DNA of 64,000 nucleotides from Gemmatimonadota bacterium (GCA_028287235.1 JAQBQB010000010.1:186001-250000); one strand, 5' to 3'; shown: positions 36,545 to 45,870, counted from the stretch's first letter. The notes: generated by a model not told the origin, from the sequence alone. Translations and numbers: made by a program.

Positions 36545-38137
36545 CTACTCCGGCGACTCGCCTCCACGTGCGAGCTCGGCGCTCGACATCGCGGGAACGC
36601 GGAGGCTGAAGATGCTCCCGCCTCCGTCGCGATCGCTCACCGCGAGGCTGCCCCGCTCCGCGACAGCAATACCCCGCGCGATCGACAATCCGAGACCGGC
36701 ACCGCCCACGTCCGACGCGCGCCCCGGTGCGCGATAGAACGGCTCGAAGATTCGCTCGCGCTCCGCGACGGGAATACCCGGACCCCGATCGGCCACCGCG
36801 AACACGAGCCATGCGCCGTCGCGATACGCAGACAGGTCGACCGGCTCCGCATCCGGCGAATACTTCGCGGCGTTCTCGATGAGATTCACGAGCGCGCGCA
36901 AAGTTTGAGAGAAATCGAATCTGCCGAACAGCAGCTCGTCGCTCGACGCCACGGAGATGCGGAGCTCGTGGCCACGGAGCCCGCCGGCCGACTGTTGCGC
37001 CGCGGCGCCGAGCAAATCCTCGGCTTCGTTCGGCTGGATGTCCACCGCGGCCGAGCCGCTCGAAATGCGCGACAGGTCCAGCAGCTGCGCGACCAGCCGG
37101 CTGAGCCGGCCCGCCTCCTCCTCGATGATCGCGGCGCGATCGTCCCCATCGGCCGCGATCTCGTGCGCGAGCCCCATGATCGTCGTGAGCGGCGTACGTA
37201 GATCGTGCGATACCGACGCGAGCACCGCATCCTTGGCGCGATGCGCTTCCTGGAGCGATTGCGCGCGCTCGGCTTCGGCGGCCAATCGAACGCGCTCCAC
37301 GCCGAGCGCCGCGTAGTACGCGAGCGCTTCGAGGACGCGGACTTCGGCCGTGCTCAGCGCGAGACCTGCGTCCTTTCGGAGCGCGAGCACGCCCACGGTG
37401 CGGTCGCGCACGCGCAATGGCTGCATCAGCTCGCGTGCGCGACCCGACGAGTCCGCGCCCGCCGCAACGGCCGCCGGATCGACACCGACGCGCGTCGTTC
37501 CGTCGACGTGCTCCGCCGCGGCCGCTCCGCGCGACGCGACCCACTCGATGAGGTCGTGCGGGTTGCGCGCCTCGGGAATCGGCCGCGAATCGTCGGCCGA
37601 GCGAATGGCGAGCCGCACGCCGTCGTCGTCCGTGCCGGACATGTACACCGAGCATGCATCGAGATGCAGCGTGGTGCGAATGACCTCCGCGATCGCCGTG
37701 AGCGCGTCCTCGGAGCGCGCGACGTTGAGCGTCTCGGCGCCGAGCGCGGCAAAGCGGTCCACTTCGGCGGCACGCTGTCGCGCAACTTCCGCTTCGGCCT
37801 GCGCACGATAGAGCAGTTGCGCCGACAGGATGCTCGAGCCGAGAAACGCCACGAGCACGAGCCAGTTCAGCGGATTCTGCACGACGAGCGTGCCGTACGG
37901 CAGAAGAAAGAGCAGATCGAAGCACAGGAACGCCGCGAGCGCGATCGCGATGCCGAGCGGCCGCCCGCCTCGCGCGCTCGCGCCCTGCACCACGAGCAGG
38001 TAGGCGAGGGTGACGAGCGCTTCGTTGAGCGATGCGCGAGCGCTCAACATCATCGCCGTGACGACGGCCAGGATGGCGAACCAGATCGCCGCCTCTCGCC
38101 CGCTCGAGCGCCCGAGCGCCCGCGGTTCTCCGATCAT
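36545..38137 (-). CDS. DUF4118-GAF sensor histidine kinase resembling the C-terminal half of KdpD
   Basis: 530 residues. In order: DUF4118 membrane domain (about 15-110, four helices as in KdpD), GAF-like domain (about 135-280), HisKA with SVSHDLRTPLTTIMG, and an ATPase domain with NLIENAAKYSP, VADRGPGIP, FEPFYRAPG and GAGLGLSIARGI. All catalytic residues are present. ATG 38137 starts one base after the regulator stop. It lacks the KdpD/USP N-terminal part, which is encoded at 18923-20119. Likely partner of the KdpE-like regulator; whether K+ is the signal is inferred. Confidence 0.92.
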   Translation of the reverse strand: MIGEPRALGRSSGREAAIWFAILAVVTAMMLSARASLNEALVTLAYLLVVQGASARGGRPLGIAIALAAFLCFDLLFLLPYGTLVVQNPLNWLVLVAFLGSSILSAQLLYRAQAEAEVARQRAAEVDRFAALGAETLNVARSEDALTAIAEVIRTTLHLDACSVYMSGTDDDGVRLAIRSADDSRPIPEARNPHDLIEWVASRGAAAAEHVDGTTRVGVDPAAVAAGADSSGRARELMQPLRVRDRTVGVLALRKDAGLALSTAEVRVLEALAYYAALGVERVRLAAEAERAQSLQEAHRAKDAVLASVSHDLRTPLTTIMGLAHEIAADGDDRAAIIEEEAGRLSRLVAQLLDLSRISSGSAAVDIQPNEAEDLLGAAAQQSAGGLRGHELRISVASSDELLFGRFDFSQTLRALVNLIENAAKYSPDAEPVDLSAYRDGAWLVFAVADRGPGIPVAERERIFEPFYRAPGRASDVGGAGLGLSIARGIAVAERGSLAVSDRDGGGSIFSLRVPAMSSAELARGGESPE

Positions 38138-38138
38138 C

Positions 38139-38825
38139 TCATGGCTCGCGCTCGAACCGGTACCCCACGCCCGGCTCGGTGACGATGAGCCGCGGCCGCA
38201 CCGAATCCGATTCCATCTTGCGGCGCAGGCTGCGCACGTGCACGCGCAAGTACTGCTGCGCGTCGCCATACGAGTTTCCCCACACCTCGCGGAACAACTG
38301 CTGGTGCGTGAGCGTTCGGCCGGCGTGGCGAACGAGCACGCGCAGCAGATCCCACTCGGTCTTGGTGAGATGCACGACGACGCCGCCCTTCTTGAGCGAC
38401 GGCTTCACGAGATCGATCACGACGTCGCCGACTTCGACGGTCGACTCCGCCGACTGCGACGGATTCAGCCGCGCGCGACGCAACTGCGCGCGCGCCCGCG
38501 CCTGGAGCTCGGGAGGACTGAACGGCTTCGTGATGTAGTCGTCGGCGCCCGCGTCGAGCAGCGCGACTTTCTCCTGATCGGAGTGCCGCGCCGAGAGCAC
38601 GATGATGGGCGCGGTGGACCATTGGCGGATCTCGCGGCACACGGCTTCGCCGCCGAGGTCCGGCAGTCCGAGATCGAGCACGATGAGCTCGGGACGCTCG
38701 GCGGCCGCGAGGTCGATCGCATCGCGGCCGGTCGAGGCTTCGATGATCCGGTCGGCCATCTCGGCGAGCGAGTTTCGGACGACGCGGCGGATCTGGGGTT
38801 CGTCGTCGACGATCAGGAAGGGCAT
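38139..38825 (-). CDS. kdpE: KdpE-like OmpR-family response regulator
   Basis: 228 residues: receiver domain (about 1-120) with DDEPQIRRVVRNSL, phospho-acceptor Asp in LIVLDLGLPDLGG, and the conserved Lys in DYITKPFSPPEL; winged-helix DNA-binding domain (about 130-226) with HLTKTEWDLLRVLVRHAGR, THQQLFREVWG and VRSLRRKMESD, ending TEPGVGYRFE. These match KdpE closely. First gene of a two-gene operon with the kinase. Its likely targets are the motifs at 17956-17972 and 26944-26960. Confidence 0.88.
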   Translation of the reverse strand: MPFLIVDDEPQIRRVVRNSLAEMADRIIEASTGRDAIDLAAAERPELIVLDLGLPDLGGEAVCREIRQWSTAPIIVLSARHSDQEKVALLDAGADDYITKPFSPPELQARARAQLRRARLNPSQSAESTVEVGDVVIDLVKPSLKKGGVVVHLTKTEWDLLRVLVRHAGRTLTHQQLFREVWGNSYGDAQQYLRVHVRSLRRKMESDSVRPRLIVTEPGVGYRFEREP

Positions 38826-38847
38826 CGGAGAAGTCTAGTGCTTTTGC

Positions 38848-38930
38848 GGGCTGCCGTTTTCCGTTGTGAGTTTTCCGTTTCGAGTTATGCGGGATTTGGT
38901 GGACTCGGACGGGGACCGGGACGGGACAGA
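38848..38930. repeat. Palindromic element, copy B (partial)
   Basis: GGGCTGCCGTTTTCCGTTGT, then GAGTTTTCCGTTTCGAGTTATGCG and GGACTCGGACGGGGACCGGG resemble the left half of copies A, C and D. It lies on the left of the broken S23 gene, with copy C on its right. Confidence 0.7.
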
Positions 38931-38991
38931 ACAGCGCTGTAGGCGTGAGTTCGGTGCTGGGCGGCCACCGGTACCTGCGTACCGTACAGCC

Positions 38992-39187
38992 ATGCAGGAC
39001 TACCACGGACTCCGCGTCTGGAAAAAGGCGCAGGCCCAGGCGATCAACATCGAGCGGCTCACCCGCGGCTTCCCGCGCCGACGGATACGGAATCGTCGCC
39101 GACCGCGAGTCCAAGCTCGTGATCGAGGAAGTCCAGGAGGTCCGCAAGATGACGTGGGGTCTCCGCAAAAGGGTGCTCGGGGAGTAA
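38992..39187 (+). pseudogene. Four-helix-bundle (S23 / IVP-type) gene with internal deletion
   Basis: ATG 38992 begins MQDYHGLRVWKKAQAQAINI and RLTRGFPR, the first helix of four-helix-bundle S23 proteins. After about 30 residues the frame breaks. In the +1 frame the family's last helix follows directly: ADRESKLVIEEVQEVRKMTW, GLRKRVLGE, stop at 39187. Helices 2 and 3 (about 60 residues) are gone, so this is a deletion derivative. It sits between palindromic copies B and C. Confidence 0.75.
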
Positions 39188-39220
39188 CCGTCCCGATATC
39201 CTCACTCGCCCGCGCAGTGC

Positions 39221-39402
39221 CAACGGAAAACACACGACGGAACACGGCGGCTCGCAAGCTGCCGTTCTCCGTTACCCGTTATCCATCTCGAGTTCTGCGA
39301 CCCCGGCTCCGTCGGGACCCCGCTCTGCCGGTCCCCGTCCGAGTCCAACAAATCCCGGCCAACTCTAAACGGAAAACCCACAGCGGAAAACGGTTGCCTG
39401 CA
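39221..39402. repeat. Palindromic element, copy C
   Basis: Starts CAACGGAAAACACACGACGG and ends CGGAAAACGGTTGCCTGCA. The interior shares GTCGGGACCCCGCTCTGCCG with copy D. The ends are less symmetrical than in copy D, and the left part also contains CTGCCGTTCTCCGTT. The remaining bases to 39440 show no gene. Confidence 0.8.
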
Positions 39403-39440
39403 ATTCCGTTCTTGCTATTTTCTTAGCACACCAATACTTT

Positions 39441-39459
39441 CCCCTCTGACTCAGAGGGG
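39441..39459. promoter_or_regulatory. Palindrome just upstream of padR (possible PadR operator)
   Basis: CCCCTCTGACTCAGAGGGG is a perfect 9-bp dyad with one central base, ending seven bases before the ATG at 39466. Its right arm also supplies a GAGGGG ribosome-binding sequence. Autoregulation is a plausible use. Confidence 0.5.
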
Positions 39460-39465
39460 ACCATC

Positions 39466-39813
39466 ATGCTCGATCGCGACGGCGGCCTGCTCCGCGGCAC
39501 TCTCGATGTTCTGATCCTCAAGGCCCTGAGCTGGGGCCCGCGCCACGGCTACGCCGTCGCCGAGTGGATCAAGGTCATCACCGACGGCGACGTCCTCGTC
39601 GAGGAAGGGCCGCTCTACACCGCCCTGCACCGCCTCGAGAAGAACGGCTGGCTCACCGCCGAGTGGGGCTACTCCGAGAACAACCGGAAGGCCAAGTACT
39701 ACCAGCTCAGCCGCTCGGGCCGGCAGGAGCTCCGCGAGGAGATGAGCTCGTGGGAGCGCTACGCCCGCGCGATCGGCAAGGCGCTCGCCGCCGCCTCTCC
39801 CCTCACTGCGTGA
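39466..39813 (+). CDS. PadR-family transcriptional regulator
   Basis: 115 residues, a winged helix-turn-helix with LLRGTLDVLILKALSWGPRH, GPLYTALHRLEKNGWL and KAKYYQLSRSGR, all typical of short PadR proteins. In Acidobacteria and Gemmatimonadota such a gene usually precedes an orphan permease gene, as here (ten-base gap). Probably represses the pair through the palindrome at 39441-39459. Confidence 0.94.
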   Translation: MLDRDGGLLRGTLDVLILKALSWGPRHGYAVAEWIKVITDGDVLVEEGPLYTALHRLEKNGWLTAEWGYSENNRKAKYYQLSRSGRQELREEMSSWERYARAIGKALAAASPLTA

Positions 39814-39823
39814 GGACGCCAGC

Positions 39824-42577
39824 ATGCGCCGCGTATTCCGCTTGCCGTTCGGCCGCGCCGGCATCGCGCGTGAGGTGGACGACGAGCTGGCGTTCCATCT
39901 CGAGATGCGCACCCAACGACTGATCGCCGCCGGCATGACGCCCGACGCGGCGAAACTGGAAGCCCTCCGCCAGTTCGGCGACGTCGACACCGTGCGGCAG
40001 GATTGCGTCACCATGGACAACGAGCGAGAGCGCAAGATGTCGAGAGCCAACACCCTGGGCGAGCTGCAGCAGGATTTCGTGTACGCGCTGCGCACGCTGC
40101 GCAGAAATGCCGGCTTCACCGCGATCATCGTCGGCGCGCTGGCGCTCGGCATCGGCGCGAACACGGCGATCTTCAGTTTGATCGACGCCGTCGTGGTGCG
40201 CGGACTTCCTGTGAAAGACGCCGGCCGGCTCGTCGCGATCGGCGATCCGCAGCGAACCAGCTCGTTCTCGCAGGGCTCGCCGCGGACGGACTTGATCTCC
40301 GCTCCGCTCTATAGAGACATCCGCGACCACAGCCGATCGTTCAGCGGCGTGCTCGCCTCCGGACGTCCCGCACGGCTGGACGTGCGCATCGACGAGAAGA
40401 ACGCCGACGCCGAGCACCCGCGCGCACGGTACGTGTCGGGTAACTACTTCGCGGTGCTCGGCGTGCCCGCGTTCGCCGGACGCGTGTTCGACGGCAGCGA
40501 AGATCGGTCGGCGGGCGCGTCGCCGGTGGCGGTGATCAGCTACGCGTATTGGACCCGCCGCTTCCACAACGATCGCTCGGCGATCGGCCGCACGGTCGTC
40601 GTCAACGATACGCGCATCACCATCGTCGGCGTTACGCCGCAGTCGTTCACCGGCGAGATCGTCGGCGCGTCGAACGACGTCTGGCTACCGCTGTCGATGC
40701 ACGACGTACTGCACCCCCACCAGCGCGTCCTCGACGATCGCAGCTCGAGCTGGCTGCTGCTCCTCGGCCGGCTCACCCCGGACGCGACCCTCGCGCAGGC
40801 GCAGCAGGAGTTGACGCCGTTCATCACGCGGACAATCGTGGCCAACGCGCCCGGCTCGGCGGGCCAGTCGTTCCTCGCCGACAAGCCGAAGATGTACGTC
40901 AGCGACGGCGCGCGCGGATTTTCGCGGGTGCGCGCCACCTTCCAGGCGCCGCTGTTCACGCTGATGATCGGCGTGGTGCTGCTGCTCTGCATCATCTGCG
41001 CGAACGTGGCGAATCTCTTGCTCGCTCGGGCCATCGCGCGCGGCAAGGAGATGGCGGTGCGCCTTGCGCTTGGCGCCGATCGCGGGCGTCTCGTGCGGCA
41101 GTTGCTCACGGAGAGCGTCGTGCTGGCGATGGCCGGCGCGGCGACGGGCTTGCTGCTCGCCTGGTGGGGCAGCCACGCGCTGCTCGTGCTCGCGTCGGGC
41201 GGCTCGGCGATTCCCCTCGACCTCTCGCTCGACCTGCGCGTGATGGCGTTCACGCTCGTCGTGTCCTTTTTCGCGGTCGTGCTGTTCGGCCTTGCGCCGG
41301 CGGTGCGCGCGTCGCGCGTGGAGCTCGCGTCCACGATGCGCGCCGGTGCGCAGTCGGTTGCGGGAAGCGCGCTAGGCAATCGCGGCCAGCGCGCGCCGCT
41401 CGGCAAGCTGTTGATCGCCGGCCAGGTCGCGCTCTCCGTGGTGCTGCTCGTGGGTGCGGCGATGCTCGTGCGCAGCCTGCGCAACGTCCAGTCGGTGGAC
41501 GTGGGACTCGACCGCGATCATCTGTTGATCTTGGGCGTGGACGTGAACGCGCGCGGCTATTCGGGCGCGAGGCTCTCGAACCTCGCGCACACCCTCCGCG
41601 ATCGCATTGCCGTGATCCCCGGCGTGGCGGCCGTCGCGTTCTCGGAGAACGGCATCTTTTCAGGAACGGAGTCGGCGACCACCATCGAGGTGCCCGGGTT
41701 CGTGGCGCGCACGCCGAACGACACGTCGATCGCGTTCGACCAGGTGAGCCCCGACTACGTCCGGGGCATCGGCGCGCGGCTGATCCAGGGGCGCGACCTC
41801 GCGACGAGCGATGAAGGCCATCCGTCGCGTGTGGCGGTCGTCAACCAGTCGCTCGCGCAATTCTATTTCCCCGGCGAGAACGCGGTGGGCAAGTATCTGC
41901 ACGTGCAGGATTCCGTGGCCATCCAGATCGTGGGCGTCATCGCGGACACGCGCGATCATCAGGGAACGCTCCAGAGCGAGCCGTCGCGGCGCGCGTACTT
42001 CTCGTACGTCCACGCCGACACCGTGATCGGCAGCCCCGGCTCCCTCCGCGTCGAGATTCGCGCGAACGGCGATCCATCAGCATTGGTGCAGCAGGTGCGC
42101 GCCACGGTGAAGTCGATCGATCCTACCTTGCCCATCGACGGCGTCGATCCGCTGACGAAGTTGATGCAGCAGTCGATTCAGGAGGAGCGGCTCGTCGCCA
42201 AGCTCGCGTCGGCGTTCGGCGTGCTCGCGCTCGTGCTCGCGAGCATCGGGCTGTACGGCGTGATGACTTACGCGATCACGCGCCGCACGGGCGAGATCGG
42301 CCTTCGCGTCGCCCTCGGCGCGCAGCAGCTCGACGTCGTGCGGATGGTGCTGTTCGACGCCTTGCGACTCGTCGGCATTGGGATGGCGGTTGGCCTGCCG
42401 CTCGCACTGGCGTCGACCCGACTGCTGCGCACGCAGCTGCATGGCGTTGGCGCGGTGGACCCCGCGTCGATCGGCGCGGCGATGGTGGTGTTGATGGCGA
42501 GCGCCGTGGTGGCGGTGCTGCTGCCGGCGATGCGCGCGTCGAAGGTGTCGCCGATCGTGGCGCTGCGGGCGGAGTGA
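39824..42577 (+). CDS. Orphan MacB/FtsX-type permease (ADOP family)
   Basis: 917 residues. A cytoplasmic N-terminal segment (about 1-75, AREVDDELAFHLEMRTQRLI) typical of ADOP proteins is followed by two MacB-periplasmic-core plus FtsX units. The first FtsX block is near residues 380-510 (LLARAIARGKEMAVRLALGA), the second at the C-terminus (ITRRTGEIGLRVALGAQQLD). No ATPase domain and no ATPase gene alongside. Such permeases may act with a shared ATPase or as mechanotransmission proteins; substrate unknown. Cotranscribed with padR. Confidence 0.93.
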   Translation: MRRVFRLPFGRAGIAREVDDELAFHLEMRTQRLIAAGMTPDAAKLEALRQFGDVDTVRQDCVTMDNERERKMSRANTLGELQQDFVYALRTLRRNAGFTAIIVGALALGIGANTAIFSLIDAVVVRGLPVKDAGRLVAIGDPQRTSSFSQGSPRTDLISAPLYRDIRDHSRSFSGVLASGRPARLDVRIDEKNADAEHPRARYVSGNYFAVLGVPAFAGRVFDGSEDRSAGASPVAVISYAYWTRRFHNDRSAIGRTVVVNDTRITIVGVTPQSFTGEIVGASNDVWLPLSMHDVLHPHQRVLDDRSSSWLLLLGRLTPDATLAQAQQELTPFITRTIVANAPGSAGQSFLADKPKMYVSDGARGFSRVRATFQAPLFTLMIGVVLLLCIICANVANLLLARAIARGKEMAVRLALGADRGRLVRQLLTESVVLAMAGAATGLLLAWWGSHALLVLASGGSAIPLDLSLDLRVMAFTLVVSFFAVVLFGLAPAVRASRVELASTMRAGAQSVAGSALGNRGQRAPLGKLLIAGQVALSVVLLVGAAMLVRSLRNVQSVDVGLDRDHLLILGVDVNARGYSGARLSNLAHTLRDRIAVIPGVAAVAFSENGIFSGTESATTIEVPGFVARTPNDTSIAFDQVSPDYVRGIGARLIQGRDLATSDEGHPSRVAVVNQSLAQFYFPGENAVGKYLHVQDSVAIQIVGVIADTRDHQGTLQSEPSRRAYFSYVHADTVIGSPGSLRVEIRANGDPSALVQQVRATVKSIDPTLPIDGVDPLTKLMQQSIQEERLVAKLASAFGVLALVLASIGLYGVMTYAITRRTGEIGLRVALGAQQLDVVRMVLFDALRLVGIGMAVGLPLALASTRLLRTQLHGVGAVDPASIGAAMVVLMASAVVAVLLPAMRASKVSPIVALRAE

Positions 42578-42602
42578 GCGTCACCTTCGCTCGGCATGAC
42601 GA

Positions 42603-43700
42603 TCATTTCGGCTTCGTGCCCAAACACGCCTCGGCGATGCTCTGCGTCGCCGACGGCGGGTCGTTGATCGTCTTGTAGAAATCGTCGAAGTAGCGAAGCG
42701 TCTCCTTGACGTCGGCGGGCCGCAGGCGCTTGCCGAGCGAGTCGGCGTACAGCGCGTAGATCGCGTCCTTCTTGGCGTTGAAGAGCGCGAACACCTTGAG
42801 ATACGTCTCCAGCGGCACGCAGTAGCCGCGGTACAGCCGCTCGCGCACCGTATGATTACGGAGACGCGGGTCCACGGTGGCGTACTTCGCATTTACGGCG
42901 CCCGAGAAATCGAAGTCGTACACGACCGGCCAGTACTCGCCGCTCGGCATTCCCAGCAGCTCGGCGTTGTGCAACGCGCCGAGGCCGAAGTCGGTGTTGC
43001 CGATCATGTACTGGAACACACCGACGAGCGCGCTCTGAAAGGGCGCGAGATCGTCGGGCAGCGCACCGGCAATCTTGAGCATCCGGCCGTTCACGCGGAT
43101 CGCAACCGAGTACGGCTCCTCCTCCATGAACCCGTAGCGCGTCGCCAGCTTCTTTCCGCTCGCGCTGTCGACGTACGTCAACCGCATCAGCCGCACCGCG
43201 TGGCTGGCGGGCGAGAGCAGCTGATAGATGCGATAGAGCTGGAACTCGCGCAGCACGTAGTCTTCGTACTCGTCCTGGTCGCGGCAGTAGCTCACGAGCT
43301 TCGGCTTGTCGAGTCCGCGAAACACCGTCGGCTTCGCGACGGAGCTCGAGAAGTTGATCCGCACGGGCGGGAACTCGCAGTTCTTGAGACGCCAGATGCC
43401 GCGCACTTTCACCTTGATCGGCATCTCGACCGCCGCGCCGTCGGCGCCGGTGTAGCTCAGCGTGGCGGCGCGCCATGGCGCATTGCCGTCCTTGTCGACC
43501 TTGTCGCCCTTGAGCCGCTTGATGTTCGTGGTGAGCGTAGCGGTGATGGGCTCCTGGCTCTGAAAGAAGCGCGACACTTTGGCACTGTCGTGCGGAGTGC
43601 GCACGGTATCGCGCGCCGCTTTTTTGCTGGTCACCGACTTCTGCGCGCCGGCGGCCGCGGCGACGAACAGCGCCGCGAACGCCCACCGTGCGCGCATCAT
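42603..43700 (-). CDS. Secreted protein, possibly CotH-kinase-like, paired with DUF4956 protein
   Basis: 365 residues with a cleavable signal (MMRARWAFAALFVAAAAGAQ). The mature part contains MPIKVKVRGIWRLKNCEFPP, LREFQLYRIYQLLSPASHAV, GFMEEEPYSVAIRV, MIGNTDFGLGALHNAELLG and WPVVYDFDFSGAVNA. The order of an N/D-rich loop and a later DFD resembles atypical kinases such as CotH, and CotH genes often accompany DUF4956 genes, but the match is distant. ATG 43700 overlaps the DUF4956 stop. Confidence 0.6.
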   Translation of the reverse strand: MMRARWAFAALFVAAAAGAQKSVTSKKAARDTVRTPHDSAKVSRFFQSQEPITATLTTNIKRLKGDKVDKDGNAPWRAATLSYTGADGAAVEMPIKVKVRGIWRLKNCEFPPVRINFSSSVAKPTVFRGLDKPKLVSYCRDQDEYEDYVLREFQLYRIYQLLSPASHAVRLMRLTYVDSASGKKLATRYGFMEEEPYSVAIRVNGRMLKIAGALPDDLAPFQSALVGVFQYMIGNTDFGLGALHNAELLGMPSGEYWPVVYDFDFSGAVNAKYATVDPRLRNHTVRERLYRGYCVPLETYLKVFALFNAKKDAIYALYADSLGKRLRPADVKETLRYFDDFYKTINDPPSATQSIAEACLGTKPK

Positions 43701-44746
43701 GGACGGTCCGCCTCGAAGAGGCCGGCGCCGTGCGCGCGCAGGAGCTCCATCAACTCGTCGGGACCTTTGCTTTTCCGGGGCAACACGAGGTATTCGAGGA
43801 TGGTGATGCCCTCCGCGTCGGTCACCGCGCTGTCGAGATGCCAGCGCTTCGACGCGTCCTGCAACTGCCCTTCGACGATCGGCCGCGCTGCCGCCGGGTC
43901 GGTCGTGCGCACGCGAATGCGCGTCTCGACGCGCACCTTCCCCGCGTCGCCGTCGGGATGGTTCTCGCGCGCCCGGCGCCAGGCGCGCTGTGCCACGCCC
44001 TCGAGCTGCTCGGCGCTCATGTTGCGCAGCACCTCGTTGTCGATCTGCGCCACGAACGTTCCGGTGCGCGCGAGCTGCCGCGCGCGCTGCAGGCGGCGCT
44101 CGGCCATCTTTCCGTCGAGCGCCACGGCCGTGCGGCCGAAATCGGTGATCCACAGCGTGACGATCAGCGCGTTGAACAACAGCGAGATCACGAGGGCCAC
44201 GGGCAGATCCACCGCGGCGGCGATGCCGACTCCCGTCGCGAGAAACACGTAAACCGCGTCCTTGCTGTCGTCGAGCGTGTTGCGAAAACGCACCGCCGCC
44301 ACGATGCCGCCGAGGCTGAAGGCGAGCGCGATGCTGTACTTCACGAGCACGACGATGCCGGCCACGACCACCGGCAGCACGATGAGCAGCTGGACCACCG
44401 ACTGCTGATAGCCGCGCTTCGAGCGCGTGAGCGTGTAGATCCAGGCGACCGGCAGCGCGAGGAGCGCGGCCGCGAGCATGGCCAGGGTGACCGTCGCCGC
44501 GAGCGTCGTCTGATCGACGCCGGGAGCGATGATCGCGCTCTTGCTCGCGGTGGCGCCGAACGACGCAGCCGATCCGAACAACGAATCGAGCGAGGCTTCG
44601 GCGATGAGCCGCGTGCGCGGGAGATACTTCCACGCCAGCGCCCCAACGGTAGTGAGGGCGACGTAATACAACGCAACGCGTATGAGAACTCTATTCGCGG
44701 CGGGCGTTGCGCTCGCGCCGTTCGTGCCGGTCACGCCGGTCGCCAT
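43697..44746 (-). CDS. DUF4956 membrane protein
   Basis: 349 residues. Four membrane helices (about 22-42, 80-105, 118-145, 155-190) enclose the typical SIALAFSLGGIVAAVRFRNT and LDDSKDAVYVFLATGVGIAA, followed by a soluble C-terminal domain of about 140 residues. DUF4956 proteins are commonly linked with VTC-type polyphosphate polymerases and CotH proteins; function is unproven. First gene of a coupled pair with the secreted protein. Confidence 0.9.
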   Translation of the reverse strand: MATGVTGTNGASATPAANRVLIRVALYYVALTTVGALAWKYLPRTRLIAEASLDSLFGSAASFGATASKSAIIAPGVDQTTLAATVTLAMLAAALLALPVAWIYTLTRSKRGYQQSVVQLLIVLPVVVAGIVVLVKYSIALAFSLGGIVAAVRFRNTLDDSKDAVYVFLATGVGIAAAVDLPVALVISLLFNALIVTLWITDFGRTAVALDGKMAERRLQRARQLARTGTFVAQIDNEVLRNMSAEQLEGVAQRAWRRARENHPDGDAGKVRVETRIRVRTTDPAAARPIVEGQLQDASKRWHLDSAVTDAEGITILEYLVLPRKSKGPDELMELLRAHGAGLFEADRP

Positions 44747-44827
44747 GCGCCGTCATCTCGAGGTGGGGGCAGCGCAATAATCGCCTGCGCGAAGTCGCGG
44801 CGCTAGCGCCGCGGCCCGCGGCTTCGG

Positions 44828-45388
44828 TCAGCCGCCGCGCCCGCGCCCCTTCTCCTTTTCCTTCTCGGCGTCGGCGATGGCCTTTTCCGCCTTGTCCTCC
44901 AGCTCTCTCGCCTTCGCGCTCTGCGGCGACGACAGGAGGGCGAATGCCCGCTCGCGCGACGCCGCGATGTTGTCGCGAACGGTACCCTGGGTGTCGAGGA
45001 TCGCGCCGCGCGCCTGGACCAGCGAATCGCGCCGCTCGGGGCTCGGGTTTCCGAAGACCAGCGAGCCACCTTTGAAGAGATGCTGAATCGAATCCAGCTT
45101 GCGCATCTGCGGCGCGTTCGTGGAGTCGAGCGCGCGCTTGATGGCGATGATCCGGACGAATTGCGTGTCCGTGAGCGCCAGCACCTGCCGGTTCTCCACG
45201 AGCAGGTTCACCGCGTTGACGAGCTTGGGCACCGCGATGCCCGGCTCGCGCGCGATGGAGCCGGGTCCGCGCCGGCCCACGCCTCCGGTGCCCATGCTGC
45301 CGCCGGGCATGACGCCGCGCTGCGCGAGCGCCAGCGACGGTACCAGGGTGAGCCCAATCACGATCCCTCTCAAATGACCGACCATCAT
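44828..45388 (-). CDS. Spy/CpxP-like periplasmic protein (LTxxQ motif)
   Basis: 186 residues with an N-terminal signal (GIVIGLTLVPSLALAQ), a Gly-rich stretch, then a mostly helical domain with LALTDTQFVRIIAIKRALDS (an LTxxQ motif) and a charged helix ending KEKEKGRGRGG. Resembles periplasmic Spy/CpxP-type chaperone or metal-stress proteins; the assignment rests on the motif and helical pattern. Start 45388 is the first of two adjacent ATG codons. A cupredoxin gene lies 20 bases upstream on the same strand. Confidence 0.7.
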   Translation of the reverse strand: MMVGHLRGIVIGLTLVPSLALAQRGVMPGGSMGTGGVGRRGPGSIAREPGIAVPKLVNAVNLLVENRQVLALTDTQFVRIIAIKRALDSTNAPQMRKLDSIQHLFKGGSLVFGNPSPERRDSLVQARGAILDTQGTVRDNIAASRERAFALLSSPQSAKARELEDKAEKAIADAEKEKEKGRGRGG

Positions 45389-45408
45389 GACCCACCCCGG
45401 AGTTGTCG

Positions 45409-45801
45409 CTACTTCACCAAGACGCTGCCCGTCATCCCCCCGTGTAACGTGCACAGGTAGGAAAATGTTCCCGCGGTAGCGAAAGTCCGCGAGTAGGTGG
45501 CGTTTGCTCCGATCGTCGCCGACGCGACGCCGTCTCCAAAGGTGACGTTGTGCAGCGCCGCGGTCGAGGCCCAGGTCCAGGTGACCGTGGTGCCCGGCGA
45601 GACCTGAATGCTGGACGGCGAGAAGAAGTCGTCGCCGACGCCGACCGCGTTGGTCAACGTCGGGGTGGCTGGGGTCGACGGGGAGCCCGTGGTCGGGCCA
45701 CCGCCGGTGGTGTTGGTGGGGCTGGTGCTGGCACTCGCACCGCCGCAGCCGCCGACAGCGATGAAGCCTGCGACTGCGAGCGCGCCAAACAGATTTCTCA
45801 T
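45409..45801 (-). CDS. Plastocyanin-like cupredoxin lipoprotein
   Basis: 130 residues: lipoprotein signal (LAVAGFIAVGGC), a Ser/Thr/Pro-rich linker (about 20-50), and a type-1 copper domain. The copper ligands are visible as His in ALHNVTFGDG and Cys, His and Met in SYLCTLHGGMTG. Likely an extracytoplasmic electron carrier. It precedes the Spy-like gene by 20 bases and probably forms an operon with it. Confidence 0.92.
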   Translation of the reverse strand: MRNLFGALAVAGFIAVGGCGGASASTSPTNTTGGGPTTGSPSTPATPTLTNAVGVGDDFFSPSSIQVSPGTTVTWTWASTAALHNVTFGDGVASATIGANATYSRTFATAGTFSYLCTLHGGMTGSVLVK

Positions 45802-45870
45802 TTCGATAGCTCCGGATTCTGGCTTGGATACAATCGCCAGAATCCGGATATCGACGATCAGGTTCCCGCG

